A stretch of DNA of 64,000 bases from Burkholderiales bacterium (GCA_022843925.1 JALHMS010000025.1:1-64000); one strand, 5' to 3'. Shown: positions 9,701 through 19,315, numbered from the stretch's first letter. Numbers and translations are program-made. The notes: generated from the sequence alone by a model not told the origin.

Positions 9701-12700
9701 GCCAGTGCCCCCCTCGTAGAGGGTGTCGCGGCTGCCGTCCGACGCGAGGACATAGGTGTCGTTGCCCAGGGAACCGATGAGTTCATCATCCCCGCTGCCA
9801 CCGATGAGTATGTCGTCTCCACCGCTCGCGGCCAGCAGATCGGCGCCATCGTTTCCGTAGAGATACAACCCGGGAAGATGGCTCTCGTTGTATCGATGAA
9901 AGTCAGCAGCGCGAGCGTAGATGGACCCCTCGGTCCACTGTCGCAGCATGAAGGATGTCCAGTAGAGCTCACCTCCCAGAAGATCATCCCCCGCACCCGC
10001 ATCGACAGCCGAGAAGAACCATGGCCCCTGGTCGGAGCGATACAGAGTGTTGGGCCCGATATCGACATGGAACTGCTCGTCCGCCGCCGTCCCCTGGAGG
10101 TGGTGCAAGTTCACCGTGACCGAACGCAGCCGCTCCACATAAGTGTCTGTGTATGTAACGAAGTACGGTGCAGAGCTGTGGGGCCCGTCCGGAACGATCG
10201 TGACGCTGCGCGGATAGTAGAAGGCCGCCCCGGTCACAGGGTTCGTGAAAACGTACGGGGATCCTCCGGTCACGGAACCCGACACCTTGTGGCTACGTCC
10301 GTCAGAACCCACGTAGGACTGCGAAGTCGCCCGTGGAATGGCCATGGGCACCGCGCCGATCTCGGTGCTCCCGCCCAGGGGAAAGCGCACGCGGCGCGGA
10401 TGTATCTCCACGACCCGTGGCACCGTTGCCGTCGTTCTTGACGAGTTCACCACGTTGGTGCCGACGCCGGCCTCCAACGAGACTCCGTCGGACACGAGGT
10501 GGACCGAACGCATGGCCACCGATGCCTTCCACGAATCGATCGTGCGATTCGATTCCTCCCCGCCCGATATCACCGTGTCGGTGAGGGTATAGACGTCCCC
10601 GTCCCGCACATAGCCGAAGGCACGGACCGTTCGATCGACGAAGGCATGCACACTCTTCCGATAGAAAGCCTCCCAGGCAGCGGGTGTGTCCGGGACCGGA
10701 TCCGGCTTCCAACCTTCCAGCATGTCCGACAGTGGGCGCTCGGTATTCCCATCGCGGGCCCGCCATCCCGGCTGCGCCACGGATCCGGCCGCATCGAAGT
10801 AACCACGGATGAGCACGCCCTCCCGCGTTGCCTCGTGCCGCACCACGAGGTCCTCCCCGCGCCGCCAGGCCCGTGTTTCGTCCCACCGGAACTCGGGGCC
10901 GAACTCCAGGACATCCGCGGCGCCGTCCGCGGGCGCCACCACGTCGAAACCCATTCCCGCGGTCATCCGGAAGACATCCGAACCGGCACCACCATCGAGG
11001 TAGTCGTCACCGCGACCACCGACGAGGACATCATCGCCATCGCCGCCGAACAGGCGGTCTGCGCCTCCGCCGCCGCCCAGGGAATCGTTGCCGCCATGGC
11101 CTCTGAGGGTGTCGGCACCGGGCCCACCCCAGATCTGGTCCGCGCCCCTGCCACCTACCGACACCACGCCCGGTTCGGACGCATTGATCAGATGCAGGGG
11201 CTCCGTGGTCAGCTCCCCGAGCAGTTCGTAGAGTTCGATGGCAGTCCCGTCGGCGAACTCCATGACGAGGTCCAACGGCTGTTGCTCGGATGGCGGTTGG
11301 CCTCGCGATCCGTCGGTACGGATGATGACCTCGTCACCGTCCAGGCCGTACTGTAAGCGCCAGTGAATTCCGCCCACCTCCGATGGCACGCGGCTGACCC
11401 GCAGATCGCTCTGGACGACGCCGGCCGAGAACCGCACCTGACTGCGGCCCTCGTGATCATGAAGGACGTCGGCACCGGACCCGAATCCCAGCTCGTAGAC
11501 GTCGTCCCCGGCACCGCCCCGCAGGATGTCGTTGCCGGGACCACCGGTCAGGATGTCTTTGCCGTCGCCCCCGTCCAGCGTGTCGTTGCCGTCTCCGCCT
11601 TCGAGGCGATCCTCCCCCTCGTGGCCGCCGAGCTGATCGCCGCCGGCCCCGCCCAGCAGCAGATCGTTGCCATCGCCGCCATTGAGGAAATCGGCTGCAT
11701 CGCCACCGTCCAGGAAATCATCGCCTCCGAGCCCGAAGAGATAGTCACGACCGCCGAACCCACGGATCCGGTCGGTGACAGCAGTGCCTTGGAGAGCGGG
11801 TGACGAAAAGGAACCCGCCCAGTCGTCCCCGTCGGTACCGTCGATGTCGAAGCCCTGCGCCAGGACGTCCTCGAAGCGCATGACGTCGCCGTCGGCAAAT
11901 CGCAACTCCTCGAGCACGGGGGTCGCAAAGGGGTTGGCCGCATTGAAACCGAGGATGTGGATCACGTCCCGGCGGGAGGACGAGGTCTCCCCGTCGAGAT
12001 CCGGGGCAGCGCTGTAGTCGATTGCCAGACTCCCGACGCGGAACTTCACGTTCTCGCGGGTCGCCCCGGCGCCGAGGATGATCACGCTGCCTTCGGCGGC
12101 GCCACCGGATACCGGGGTGTCGTCGATGACGTCGATGCCATCGCCCCGTTCGAAGATGTAGAAGTCCCGCCCGGGACCGCCGGCCATGGTGTCGTTGCCG
12201 GGTCCACCGACCAAGACGTCATCCCCGGCGCCGCCATGGAGAGCATCGTTGCCATCTCCGCCATCGAGATAGTCGGCCCCATCCGGGGCGGGGTCGCTGT
12301 CCCCATCGCCGTGGAGCGCGTCGTTGCCGGTACCGCCCAGAAGAACGTCCGAACCACCACCACCACGCAGGACATCATCGCCCGACCCGCCGTCCACCAG
12401 GTCGTCGCCGTCCTCGCTGAACACCCAATCGTTGCCACCCCCCCCGTAGATGGTGTCCCGCCCGGAAGGCGATGCATCGCGGGAGACGAAGTGGACGAAT
12501 GTCAGCGCCACCTGCGCATGGGGACTCGGATTGCGCAGCACCGACCAGTCGAACCGACCCGGAAAGTGTCCGGAATCGCCCACGATGTCGTCATCGCCGG
12601 CACCGCCGATCACGAGGTCGTCCCCGCCGCCGCCGGAGAGCACGTCGTTTCCGGACGACCCGATCACCCAGTCCGCGCCGGCACCGCCCAGCATGGCATC

Positions 12701-15595
12701 ACCACGCAACCCGCTGGGAGGTGCGGACTCCCCAGCCCGGATGGCCTCGGCGAGGTCGAGCCGCGAATCGCCGAACAGGACATCGTCTCCCGGACCGCCA
12801 TCGATGTAGTCACCACCGACCACACCGCCTTCGATGCCATCGGCGCCACCCTCCACGAGATCGTGCCCTCCTCCCGCCAGGATCGAATCGCGCCCTGGCC
12901 CACCGAGGATCCAATCCCGGTTCGCGAAGGCCTCCCGCGCATAGGCTTCTTCGTCACCCGGAAACGTATTGGGCATCCAGGAACCATGCATGTGAGCGTC
13001 CCAGGGATCCCCATAGAGCACGTCATTGCCTTCGCGGCCTTCGATGCGCTCTCCGGGGGAATCGGGCGAAGGCACCGTGTAGACGATCGGGAAGCCGGTT
13101 TTCTCCGGATCGCGACCACGAAGAAAATCGTCCACCGGCTCACCGGGCAGATCGCCGTACAGCAGGCGCCCATCCGATCCGGTACGCGATTGAATTCCAG
13201 GGGTTTCGGGATCGAAGTCCTGGGGAAGGCGGTCACCGAGAACGGTCAGCTCGAAATCAGGAACGGACCGCTCTGCTGCGAGACGGATGCCGAAGTCGCC
13301 ATCGCGGTAGTTCTGCAAGGTGAAGCCGCCTTCGACGTCGCCGACGATCGTGACCTTCAGATCGCCGCCGACTTTCTCGTACTGGAAGCGGCCATCGGTG
13401 CTTGTCCACTTCGTTGCGGAGAGCCTGACCGACGCATCGTGGATCACCGAGGCGACAGGACGCTTGCCGTCGAAGACGTACCGAAGCACGCCACGCCCAT
13501 CCGTGTCCCGGATGGCGTCGTTTCCGTCGGTTCCCGAAAAGACCAGGGCCGTCCTGAATGTGCCGTAGCGGTAGACATCCAAGCCTTCGCCGCCCTCCAG
13601 ATGATCGTTACCCCCACCACCCAGGATCACGTCCGTACCGCGCCCGCCGTAGATCCGGTCGTCCTTCGATCTGCCGGCGAGATAGTCCGATCCCTCTCTC
13701 CCGAACACCATGCGCCTCGGATCCGCCATGTCAGGGACGAGCTTCGGATCGGGTCCGGTGCCCATGACCGTCCGACGTACCTCGATCGAGTAGTTGGTCG
13801 GTACATCGATCATCAGCCAGTTGCGCTCGTCGACCGTGTTGGTGATGAGGCGCTTGTTGAGGACGTTGGCAGTCATCTTCGAACTCAGGAAGAAGCTCCG
13901 ATCCGCCAACCACTCCTCGGTGAGATCACCCGAACGCGTCGCGGGATCGTGGGGATCCAGTTCCCCCTGGGTGTTGTGCATGCCATACGGAAAGCCGGCC
14001 ACGACGAACGTTTGACCATGCAGCAATGCATAGCGAACGCCTTCGGCGAGCTCATTGGTCGCTTTGGCCGCGTCCAGAAGGGCGCCGGCACCGCGGCCGT
14101 TCAGGATGCGGAGCTCGAAAACCCGGTCGGATCCGAGCGCGGCGATCGCGCGGTCGATCCTCCCGAGATTCGCGTGGAGGGCATCGCGCGAAACGATGTC
14201 GCCGAAATCGCCGCCCCGGGAGCCAGGATTCATGGGCGCCATGGCGACGTTGAGCAGACGGCCAAGACCCGCCACGACGTTCTCCAGCGAGTCGAACTCG
14301 GCATGGCCCTGCGTGAATATGAAACCACGCCCTTCCTCGTTGGACGCCGCCGAGAAGATCGGCCGTAGCCAGAGGTGATGGTCCGAGCGAGTTCGGCGCG
14401 CCGGGAGATCCAGCTTTCCGAGCGCTCTCATCACCGCCAGGGAATCCCCGATCAGCGTGATGCTGTGCGTCGTCCCGAAGTCACCATTCGTGTCGTACCA
14501 CTGCGGCGCACCCCAAATCACACCACCCAGTCCCTGGATGTCCGGCTGATCCTCGATGAAGATCGGGGAACCCGGTACGTGGATGCCGAGGTTCGCGACC
14601 AGTTCGATGTCGTTCGTGTCCGCGTGACCGAAGACCGACGTCACTTTGGCGGCCACTTCAGGCGCGATGGTCCCGCCCGCCCCTCCACCACTCGCCCGAC
14701 TCGCACCCACCATCTGGAACTGGATGCTCGTGGCCAGCGCCGCCCACTGCCCCCTGACATCGTTGTACACGGAGACCTGCTGAAGCGGGTGGCCTCTTTC
14801 GGTTGTCGCAAGCCGGTAGAGCTCGGAAGTGGTCAGGTCCTTGGGCAGCTTATCCGCGTGCGACGGATCCGCAAGCACCGCTCGATAGTAGGAGAGAACC
14901 TGCTGAATGTTTTCCGCAGTTCCGAGTGTGCCGCGCCCCGGTGAGTTGAAGACGTAGACGTGCTCGACCTCGTCGGGAAACATCTCTGCGAGCGTGATGG
15001 CGAGGTGGCCTCCCAGGGAATATCCAGTCACGTAAAGCTTGCCATTGCCCAAAAGACCCGGCTGAGTCTTCAGCCACGCGTAGTAGCGTTCCATCGCATC
15101 GATCTGCGCGAACGCCAGACCATAGCTGCCGAGTTGCCTGTCTGCACCATATCCATCGCGCCAACGGTCGCCGCCCAACTCAGGCTTGGCGAACTCCGTG
15201 CTGCGAAACGACAGCGTCACGCTACCGAAGTCCGGAGACGAAGGATCGATGTCCTGCATCAGCGTCGCGGAGAAGCCTGAGTTCGCGAGAATCTGCTGAC
15301 CGTCGATCGCCCGATATGCGTGGTCGCCGACTTCGACGTTGCGGTGGCGGCGCGGGTCGTCGGACCATTGGTCGAGAATCCTTAAGCCCAACAAGAGCTC
15401 GTTGGCCTGATCTGTTGCCAAGCGAGTCTTGCCACTCAAATTGGCATTCAAGTCCACAACGAACTCTTGTCGATTGTTGCCACGACGCAGTGCGGTTCCG
15501 ATCGCGCTTCTTTCGAGGCCCGTCAAACCTTCAAGATAGGACTCGGCCACCACCTGCTGCAGCAGGAACCGATACGTTTTCTCAAGGGCGTTCAT
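6707..15595 (-). CDS. Giant secreted RTX protein with N-terminal lipase-like domain
   Basis: A 2962-residue protein, the evident substrate of the adjacent exporter. Residues ~1-420 form an alpha/beta-hydrolase lipase-like domain with the nucleophile elbow GYSLGG (Ser193). Clusters of calcium-binding GGxGxDxUx nonapeptides follow; their coding blocks lie near 13690-13560, 13010-12080, 11720-11500, 11150-10980, 9850-9710, 9360-9080, 8050-7960 and 7480-7250. Two cadherin-like/Ig-like domains lie between 8650 and 8060 (NTAPVAGPAPAP... and ANRAPRIERALV...). The C-terminus (AFHQGGSDERAYGGELAWW) resembles the end of other type I-secreted RTX proteins. A strong AAGGAGG sits 4 nt before the ATG at 15595. 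The gene overlaps the lipoprotein gene by 14 nt, implying translational coupling. Lipase activity and target are inferred. Confidence 0.9.
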   Translation of the reverse strand: MNALEKTYRFLLQQVVAESYLEGLTGLERSAIGTALRRGNNRQEFVVDLNANLSGKTRLATDQANELLLGLRILDQWSDDPRRHRNVEVGDHAYRAIDGQQILANSGFSATLMQDIDPSSPDFGSVTLSFRSTEFAKPELGGDRWRDGYGADRQLGSYGLAFAQIDAMERYYAWLKTQPGLLGNGKLYVTGYSLGGHLAITLAEMFPDEVEHVYVFNSPGRGTLGTAENIQQVLSYYRAVLADPSHADKLPKDLTTSELYRLATTERGHPLQQVSVYNDVRGQWAALATSIQFQMVGASRASGGGAGGTIAPEVAAKVTSVFGHADTNDIELVANLGIHVPGSPIFIEDQPDIQGLGGVIWGAPQWYDTNGDFGTTHSITLIGDSLAVMRALGKLDLPARRTRSDHHLWLRPIFSAASNEEGRGFIFTQGHAEFDSLENVVAGLGRLLNVAMAPMNPGSRGGDFGDIVSRDALHANLGRIDRAIAALGSDRVFELRILNGRGAGALLDAAKATNELAEGVRYALLHGQTFVVAGFPYGMHNTQGELDPHDPATRSGDLTEEWLADRSFFLSSKMTANVLNKRLITNTVDERNWLMIDVPTNYSIEVRRTVMGTGPDPKLVPDMADPRRMVFGREGSDYLAGRSKDDRIYGGRGTDVILGGGGNDHLEGGEGLDVYRYGTFRTALVFSGTDGNDAIRDTDGRGVLRYVFDGKRPVASVIHDASVRLSATKWTSTDGRFQYEKVGGDLKVTIVGDVEGGFTLQNYRDGDFGIRLAAERSVPDFELTVLGDRLPQDFDPETPGIQSRTGSDGRLLYGDLPGEPVDDFLRGRDPEKTGFPIVYTVPSPDSPGERIEGREGNDVLYGDPWDAHMHGSWMPNTFPGDEEAYAREAFANRDWILGGPGRDSILAGGGHDLVEGGADGIEGGVVGGDYIDGGPGDDVLFGDSRLDLAEAIRAGESAPPSGLRGDAMLGGAGADWVIGSSGNDVLSGGGGDDLVIGGAGDDDIVGDSGHFPGRFDWSVLRNPSPHAQVALTFVHFVSRDASPSGRDTIYGGGGNDWVFSEDGDDLVDGGSGDDVLRGGGGSDVLLGGTGNDALHGDGDSDPAPDGADYLDGGDGNDALHGGAGDDVLVGGPGNDTMAGGPGRDFYIFERGDGIDVIDDTPVSGGAAEGSVIILGAGATRENVKFRVGSLAIDYSAAPDLDGETSSSRRDVIHILGFNAANPFATPVLEELRFADGDVMRFEDVLAQGFDIDGTDGDDWAGSFSSPALQGTAVTDRIRGFGGRDYLFGLGGDDFLDGGDAADFLNGGDGNDLLLGGAGGDQLGGHEGEDRLEGGDGNDTLDGGDGKDILTGGPGNDILRGGAGDDVYELGFGSGADVLHDHEGRSQVRFSAGVVQSDLRVSRVPSEVGGIHWRLQYGLDGDEVIIRTDGSRGQPPSEQQPLDLVMEFADGTAIELYELLGELTTEPLHLINASEPGVVSVGGRGADQIWGGPGADTLRGHGGNDSLGGGGGADRLFGGDGDDVLVGGRGDDYLDGGAGSDVFRMTAGMGFDVVAPADGAADVLEFGPEFRWDETRAWRRGEDLVVRHEATREGVLIRGYFDAAGSVAQPGWRARDGNTERPLSDMLEGWKPDPVPDTPAAWEAFYRKSVHAFVDRTVRAFGYVRDGDVYTLTDTVISGGEESNRTIDSWKASVAMRSVHLVSDGVSLEAGVGTNVVNSSRTTATVPRVVEIHPRRVRFPLGGSTEIGAVPMAIPRATSQSYVGSDGRSHKVSGSVTGGSPYVFTNPVTGAAFYYPRSVTIVPDGPHSSAPYFVTYTDTYVERLRSVTVNLHHLQGTAADEQFHVDIGPNTLYRSDQGPWFFSAVDAGAGDDLLGGELYWTSFMLRQWTEGSIYARAADFHRYNESHLPGLYLYGNDGADLLAASGGDDILIGGSGDDELIGSLGNDTYVLASDGSRDTLYEGGTGLPGAVPEDVVVFPVGVALSDLTFAWDTRRYAPLRIWIDRYFVESRHAVLQVSWGSGIAGPDGIGGSVDIVIPHADANAALGIDLFRFADGTEVAFEDVLRLLPPPALDPSADDETILGGDGDEQIAGKGGDDILDGGPGNDLLVGGAGRDLLIGGHGHDQLYGGDYVYSALGEGGGWVGTLWDGGNVFRGGPGSDLIYGGGGSDVFEVNRGDGMDRIIDLRHERVYGGALHFAGGDVRNIYVPSAALKYDVYALEDDHRTQLVNGRDVLRFGPGIRPEHIAVRTDFFDLTVHYDGPTIGVVFHGWFYSGENQLASVVFDDGTIWSQRDLLDRIDAPFHPDQTNTAPVAGPAPAPIVVHAGQELRWTVPDDLIREVDANDALWFELRSEYDAPPPDWVRHVSRSHQSGHVYEVVLKPDAGHVGTHQVFLVGTDLRDAIARVPITLDVRPANRAPRIERALVDVATGPLSPPTRTLDLGAFVDDDGDALAFELFTPEGGPPPAWIRIDAETGHLRLASNGADAGRHAFDLRATDPYGASVTSRFSVLVGAEMRGGAGVDTLIGTDGDDILSGGGGNDHLSGGGGDDRYRYSPFDGVDVISDSSGYDGLLLPVTVLPSRLAARAKPLAEGAVLEVRLVDASGTEIANQGVDVPLSAMPPETGAFAVPLEYLQFGGGAPVPIDRFIVRALTVALSDGVATYAGTLDDETIIAASTTESIAGHGGHDVIRGADRSLTASGGPGRDYVGGSTRADRLTGDAGDDVLSGRGGDDSIDGGFGADMLLGGAGADVLAGGTGMDFLAGGPGDDTIAGFDAGDIVAFNRGDGADRLSSSGGALGTVSLGGGILLRDIGLSRAGNDLVLHTGDQDRLTFVDWYRASAARPAARLQILRPEGAPAGIASPVEDSRAEWFDLRAAVGAFDRALAQTPTLDRWSLADAAAAFHQGGSDERAYGGELAWWFGGLGAPDGALSLAQARGALEPQGFIAPRPLKPLVGEGPWVQA

Positions 15596-16589
15596 TGAAC
15601 CTCCTTCCCTTCTGGGGGGCCACGACCGGCACGAGAACCGAACTGAGGAACCGAAACGATTGCTCGATATCCGGGCGAGGAGATTTGGCCGCCAGTTCCG
15701 GACATCGGGCAGCATTCATCCAGTTCAGCGCCCCTCGCCGACCAGATATTCCGAACTCACGGAGAAACCCAAGGACTTCACTGGTTTCCCGGGATACCAC
15801 GATGAGTTCGGACCCAGCAATCCCGTGTTCTCGGTCTCGCTTCCGCCGGATTCCGCGCCAAGTCACCAAGTACTGACTCAAAGGCTCCGCCAGCATTTCC
15901 AATCCGATCAAGGTCGGGGGCCTGTCTATGTAATCGCTCACCCGAACAACAGCGGGTTGCGATTGTTCCGTCACAGGTTCCTCCATGTACTCGAAAGTCC
16001 TGAAGGGAGGCGCCACAAACTCTCGTCCACGTTCACTGGCCGTGTATCCGAGGTTCTGGTACTGCGCCTCGAACATTGGTGCCTCCAGCCGATAGCGCTC
16101 TGCCACCGTTCGATCGTCCGGCACAATTGGAGGACGCGCGAAAAGAAACCCGCGAACGCCGATCGCCCTGCGATAAACGAACTCCCCCGCCTCCTTCTCA
16201 CAAAGATGCAGGAAGTAGTCGGTGGCACTCATCGTCCACTTGTAGCCACTGTCCTTGGGAAGCGGGTCCGGCAGAACGATGCTGTGCGCGTACTGCCCTT
16301 CGGGCGTCGACACCCACTCCGCGGGAACCGGCTCGGGCTGCCCGGCAACCGCCACGAACTTGGTCCACTTGTGGGGCGGCTTGTCCGGTCTGGGGACCAC
16401 TGCGCCGTAGTAGTTCGGATTGAATCCCGGGTTCAGGTCTTCCTGCCGACGCTTCGGGTCGACGCAGCCGGCGAGCGCGGTCGTGACCAGCACGATCGCC
16501 GCAGCCTTCGCGAGCTTCGGCACCTTCCAGACACCGCGTCGGATACTCGGCGCGGTGGACGGCTTCGGATAGTTCGGTTTTCCAACCAT
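15582..16589 (-). CDS. Lipoprotein paired with the RTX lipase (possible immunity or inhibitor protein)
   Basis: A 335-residue predicted lipoprotein with a basic N-terminus, a hydrophobic stretch and the lipobox LAGC (Cys42). The mature part contains YFLHLCEKEAGEFVYR and, near the C-terminus, TWRGIRRKRDREHGIAGSEL, then LIVVSRETSEVLGFLREFG and a conserved late Cys (NAARCP). I recall this WRGIxRxxDRExGIAG pattern from lipoproteins encoded beside secreted lipase effectors, so a periplasmic protective role against the cognate enzyme is plausible but not shown. AAGGAG lies 6 nt before the ATG at 16589. A GTG at 16700, overlapping the exporter stop, would add 37 residues. It ends inside the start of the RTX gene. 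Confidence 0.8.
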   Translation of the reverse strand: MVGKPNYPKPSTAPSIRRGVWKVPKLAKAAAIVLVTTALAGCVDPKRRQEDLNPGFNPNYYGAVVPRPDKPPHKWTKFVAVAGQPEPVPAEWVSTPEGQYAHSIVLPDPLPKDSGYKWTMSATDYFLHLCEKEAGEFVYRRAIGVRGFLFARPPIVPDDRTVAERYRLEAPMFEAQYQNLGYTASERGREFVAPPFRTFEYMEEPVTEQSQPAVVRVSDYIDRPPTLIGLEMLAEPLSQYLVTWRGIRRKRDREHGIAGSELIVVSRETSEVLGFLREFGISGRRGALNWMNAARCPELAAKSPRPDIEQSFRFLSSVLVPVVAPQKGRRFNERP

Positions 16590-16696
16590 GGTTCGCTCCT
16601 TCACAAAGGGGTGAAGACCCGGAGTGGCGAGCCTGAGAGACCTGGAGACGCCGACGACCGCACGATCCAGGATCTGCCGGGTACGCGACCGATCGC

Positions 16697-18958
16697 TCAC
16701 GGCGCGCCTCCGACGCGATCGAGCCGGATCGTGCTCGTCACCTCGAGTCCGGGCGGCACCTGGTGCGCGATGAACAGGACCGCCACATGCGGCCTCAGTC
16801 GGTTGATCGTTTTCGCAAGCTGCGCGGCGGTTTCGGCATCGAGCGCACTGGTCGCTTCGTCGAACACCAGGACCGGGGCACGCTTGAGCAAGGCCTGCGC
16901 GATGGCAAGGCGCTGCTTCTGCCCGCCCGACAGGCCGGTGCCGCGCTCGCCGATGCGGGATCGGTATCCCTCCGGCAGTGCCTCGACGAACTCGTGTATC
17001 TCGGCGGCACGGCATGCCTCGACCACGTCGTCGAAGGTTGCGCCCGGATCCGCGTGGATCAGGTTGTCGAGCACCGAGCCGGAGAAGAGCACGGGGTCCT
17101 GAGGGACCATGCCGAAGCAGGCCCGGAGTTCGTTTGCAGAGAGCACCCGGGCGTCCTTGCCGTCGATGAGGATGGCGCCCTCCTCGGCCCGCCGAAATCC
17201 GAGGAGCAGGCCAGCGAGCGTGCTCTTGCCGCAGCCGGACGGCCCGGTGACGACGACGAGGTCTCCTGGAGCCAGGCTGAAGGACAGGCGCTGGAACAAC
17301 CATGGGCGATGAGCCCCATACCGGAAGCCGAGATCCCTCACCACGACGCGCGCTGTGGTGGCGCGGTCCCTCCGGACCTCGCGACTGTAGGGTTCGGTGG
17401 GACAGTCCATGAGATCCCGGAGGCGGCGGACCGCCACGGCTGCCTGCTGGGCCTCCTGCCACAGGCCCGCGAGCCGCATCACGGGTTGCGAAAGACGGCT
17501 GGCGAACATCTGGAACGCCACCAGCATCCCGACCGTGAAGCCCGGGCGCTCCATCACGAACGTGGCACCGACGACCAGCACCCCGATCGTCATCGTGTGC
17601 TCGAGAACGGAAACTGCCGCGCCGAACGTGTTCGACAGCTGGCGCGTCTCGAAGCCGGTCCGAAGGCTCGATGCGAAGGCGTCCTCGAACCGGCGCACGA
17701 CGCGCGCTTCCGCTTGCAGCGCCTTGATCGTCGCAACGCCGGCCACGTGCTCGGTGACCACGGCCTGCGTCTGCGCGGCAGCCAGAAAATGGCGGTCCGC
17801 TCGCTGACGCAGTGACGGGGCGACGACGAGGCTCGAGACCGCGATGGTGATCAGCACCCCCGAGGCCAGCAGCGACAGCTGCCACGAGTAGAAGAACATC
17901 ACCGCGAGAAAGATGAGCACGAACGGGAGATCCAGCAGCAGCGTCACGGCGGCGCCGCACAGGAACTCGCGGATGGTCTCGACGCCTTGAAGGCGCGCCG
18001 CGACCGTACCGGTGGTCCGACTCTCGAACCATGCCAGCGGCAGTCGCAGGAGCCGAGTGAACACCTGGGCCCCGAGGACGGCGTCGATGCGCGTCCCCGT
18101 ATGGGTCACCAGAGACTGGCGAGCCCAGGACATGGTCACCGAGAAGACGGCAAAGAGGACGAGCGCGACGCCCGCGGCCATCAGCGTGGCGTTCGAGCGA
18201 TGGGTCACCACCTTGTCGAGCACGAGTTGCGTGATGAGGGGAACCGCGAGGCCCGCCAGTTGGATCATGAGCGAGGCCACGAGGACTTCGAGCCAGAGTC
18301 GTCGATACCGCGCGATCTCGGGAACGAACCAGCGGTAGCCGAACGGGCGGGGCGCCACCTCGAAATCTCCGGGGAGGTCGCTCGCGGCCTGCTGCGTTCG
18401 CACCAGGAACCCGGCCGGCTCGAGAAGATCGAGGAGATCGGATGCCGGCGACATCTCGGGCGTGGAGCCGCCGGGTCGGAAGTACAGGACCCGATCTGCG
18501 TCTCCGCGAAGAATGAGGACCGGACATACCGCAGGGCTCCCGTGGGCCACGCCTGCATCGGTCGACCCTGCGCGAGCTTCCGGGATGTGATCGACCGAGG
18601 CCGTCGTCTGGGGGGCAGCCGCGCGGGTCGCCATGCCGCCGTCCGGGCGATGCGCGCGGATCTCCTCGCCGCCGAGCGCCGGCTTCAGGAAGGCGATCAC
18701 CGGAAACGTCAGCCCTGCAAACCCTTTGCCCCGCAGCGCAACCAGGCGCAGTGTCAGGCCCAGGGATTCGCATGAATCGGGCAACAATCGACAAGGGAAC
18801 GGCGGCGGACTCGCGCGAAGCGCCGACGCAGCTTCGAACGGGCGTTGGTGCAACTGGTGGATGGCATCCATCAACCAAACCCAGTCGGCGGGAGAAACCG
18901 CGCCATCGGGTAGTTCGGGCGATCGACTGTGCAGCAGACGTGCGCGCAATCGTGTCAT
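16697..18958 (-). CDS. Type I secretion ABC exporter, permease-ATPase (HlyB/PrtD type)
   Basis: A 753-residue fused exporter. The N-terminal ~200 residues form a degenerate C39-peptidase-like domain without the catalytic Cys motif, as in RTX exporters that do not cleave their substrate. Six transmembrane helices span ~225-480. The nucleotide-binding domain has Walker A GPSGCGKST (572-580), signature LSGGQ (676-680), Walker B VLVFDE (696-701), D-loop SALD and switch His732. It is the first gene of the operon that continues with lipoprotein, RTX protein and HlyD adaptor, so it most likely exports the RTX protein. The leader upstream is about 320 nt long if the promoter at 19287-19315 is used. 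Confidence 0.93.
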   Translation of the reverse strand: MTRLRARLLHSRSPELPDGAVSPADWVWLMDAIHQLHQRPFEAASALRASPPPFPCRLLPDSCESLGLTLRLVALRGKGFAGLTFPVIAFLKPALGGEEIRAHRPDGGMATRAAAPQTTASVDHIPEARAGSTDAGVAHGSPAVCPVLILRGDADRVLYFRPGGSTPEMSPASDLLDLLEPAGFLVRTQQAASDLPGDFEVAPRPFGYRWFVPEIARYRRLWLEVLVASLMIQLAGLAVPLITQLVLDKVVTHRSNATLMAAGVALVLFAVFSVTMSWARQSLVTHTGTRIDAVLGAQVFTRLLRLPLAWFESRTTGTVAARLQGVETIREFLCGAAVTLLLDLPFVLIFLAVMFFYSWQLSLLASGVLITIAVSSLVVAPSLRQRADRHFLAAAQTQAVVTEHVAGVATIKALQAEARVVRRFEDAFASSLRTGFETRQLSNTFGAAVSVLEHTMTIGVLVVGATFVMERPGFTVGMLVAFQMFASRLSQPVMRLAGLWQEAQQAAVAVRRLRDLMDCPTEPYSREVRRDRATTARVVVRDLGFRYGAHRPWLFQRLSFSLAPGDLVVVTGPSGCGKSTLAGLLLGFRRAEEGAILIDGKDARVLSANELRACFGMVPQDPVLFSGSVLDNLIHADPGATFDDVVEACRAAEIHEFVEALPEGYRSRIGERGTGLSGGQKQRLAIAQALLKRAPVLVFDEATSALDAETAAQLAKTINRLRPHVAVLFIAHQVPPGLEVTSTIRLDRVGGAP

Positions 18959-19286
18959 CGCAGGCCCGCTCCAGCGCTATCGCAGGGGGCGCGCGCGGCG
19001 CAGTTCCGAGCGCATCGGATGGCTCTCGCCGGACTCGACCGCCCCCCGGTCGGAACACCCGGAGGCGTCCGTTGCAAGTCGACGAGATCGGCGACGGTCT
19101 CGGGGACCTCTCGGGGACCAACAGAGTGAGAGTGGATCAGCGCGGCATCGGCGCAAGCGGCTGGAGCCTGCATTCGCATGGCCTCCCTGGGTCGGCACAT
19201 CGAGCGTGGGGCGACACACAACGAAGGCGGATGCGGGTTACGGTATCGGGAGCCCCGCGACGATCGTGGCCATTCGTCGTTAGCAA
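18959..19286. other. Long leader upstream of the exporter gene, no gene seen
   Basis: About 330 nt between the predicted promoter and the exporter start. Open frames exist on both strands but none has a convincing start, ribosome site or recognisable product. It may be a regulated 5' leader, or the true promoter may lie closer to the gene. Confidence 0.4.
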
Positions 19287-19315
19287 AATCTAGGCAGCAA
19301 CTTGACTTTGGTCAA
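19287..19315 (-). promoter_or_regulatory. Predicted sigma-70 promoter for the type I secretion operon
   Basis: On the minus strand TTGACC (19315-19310) is followed after 17 nt by TAGATT (19292-19287), both 5/6 or nearly so to consensus. The -35 lies in an inverted repeat, TTGACTTTGGTCAA (19302-19315), which could be an operator. Confidence 0.5.

Noticed and set aside
11957-14368. An 803-codon plus-strand frame inside the RTX gene
   Set aside because: It is the antisense of the GC-rich, repeat-bearing RTX gene, whose own frame has clear domains, a strong ribosome site and operon context.
16590-19121. A long minus-strand frame leading in frame into the lipoprotein
   Set aside because: It is the wrong frame of the ABC exporter gene; the lipoprotein proper starts at 16589 with its own ribosome site.
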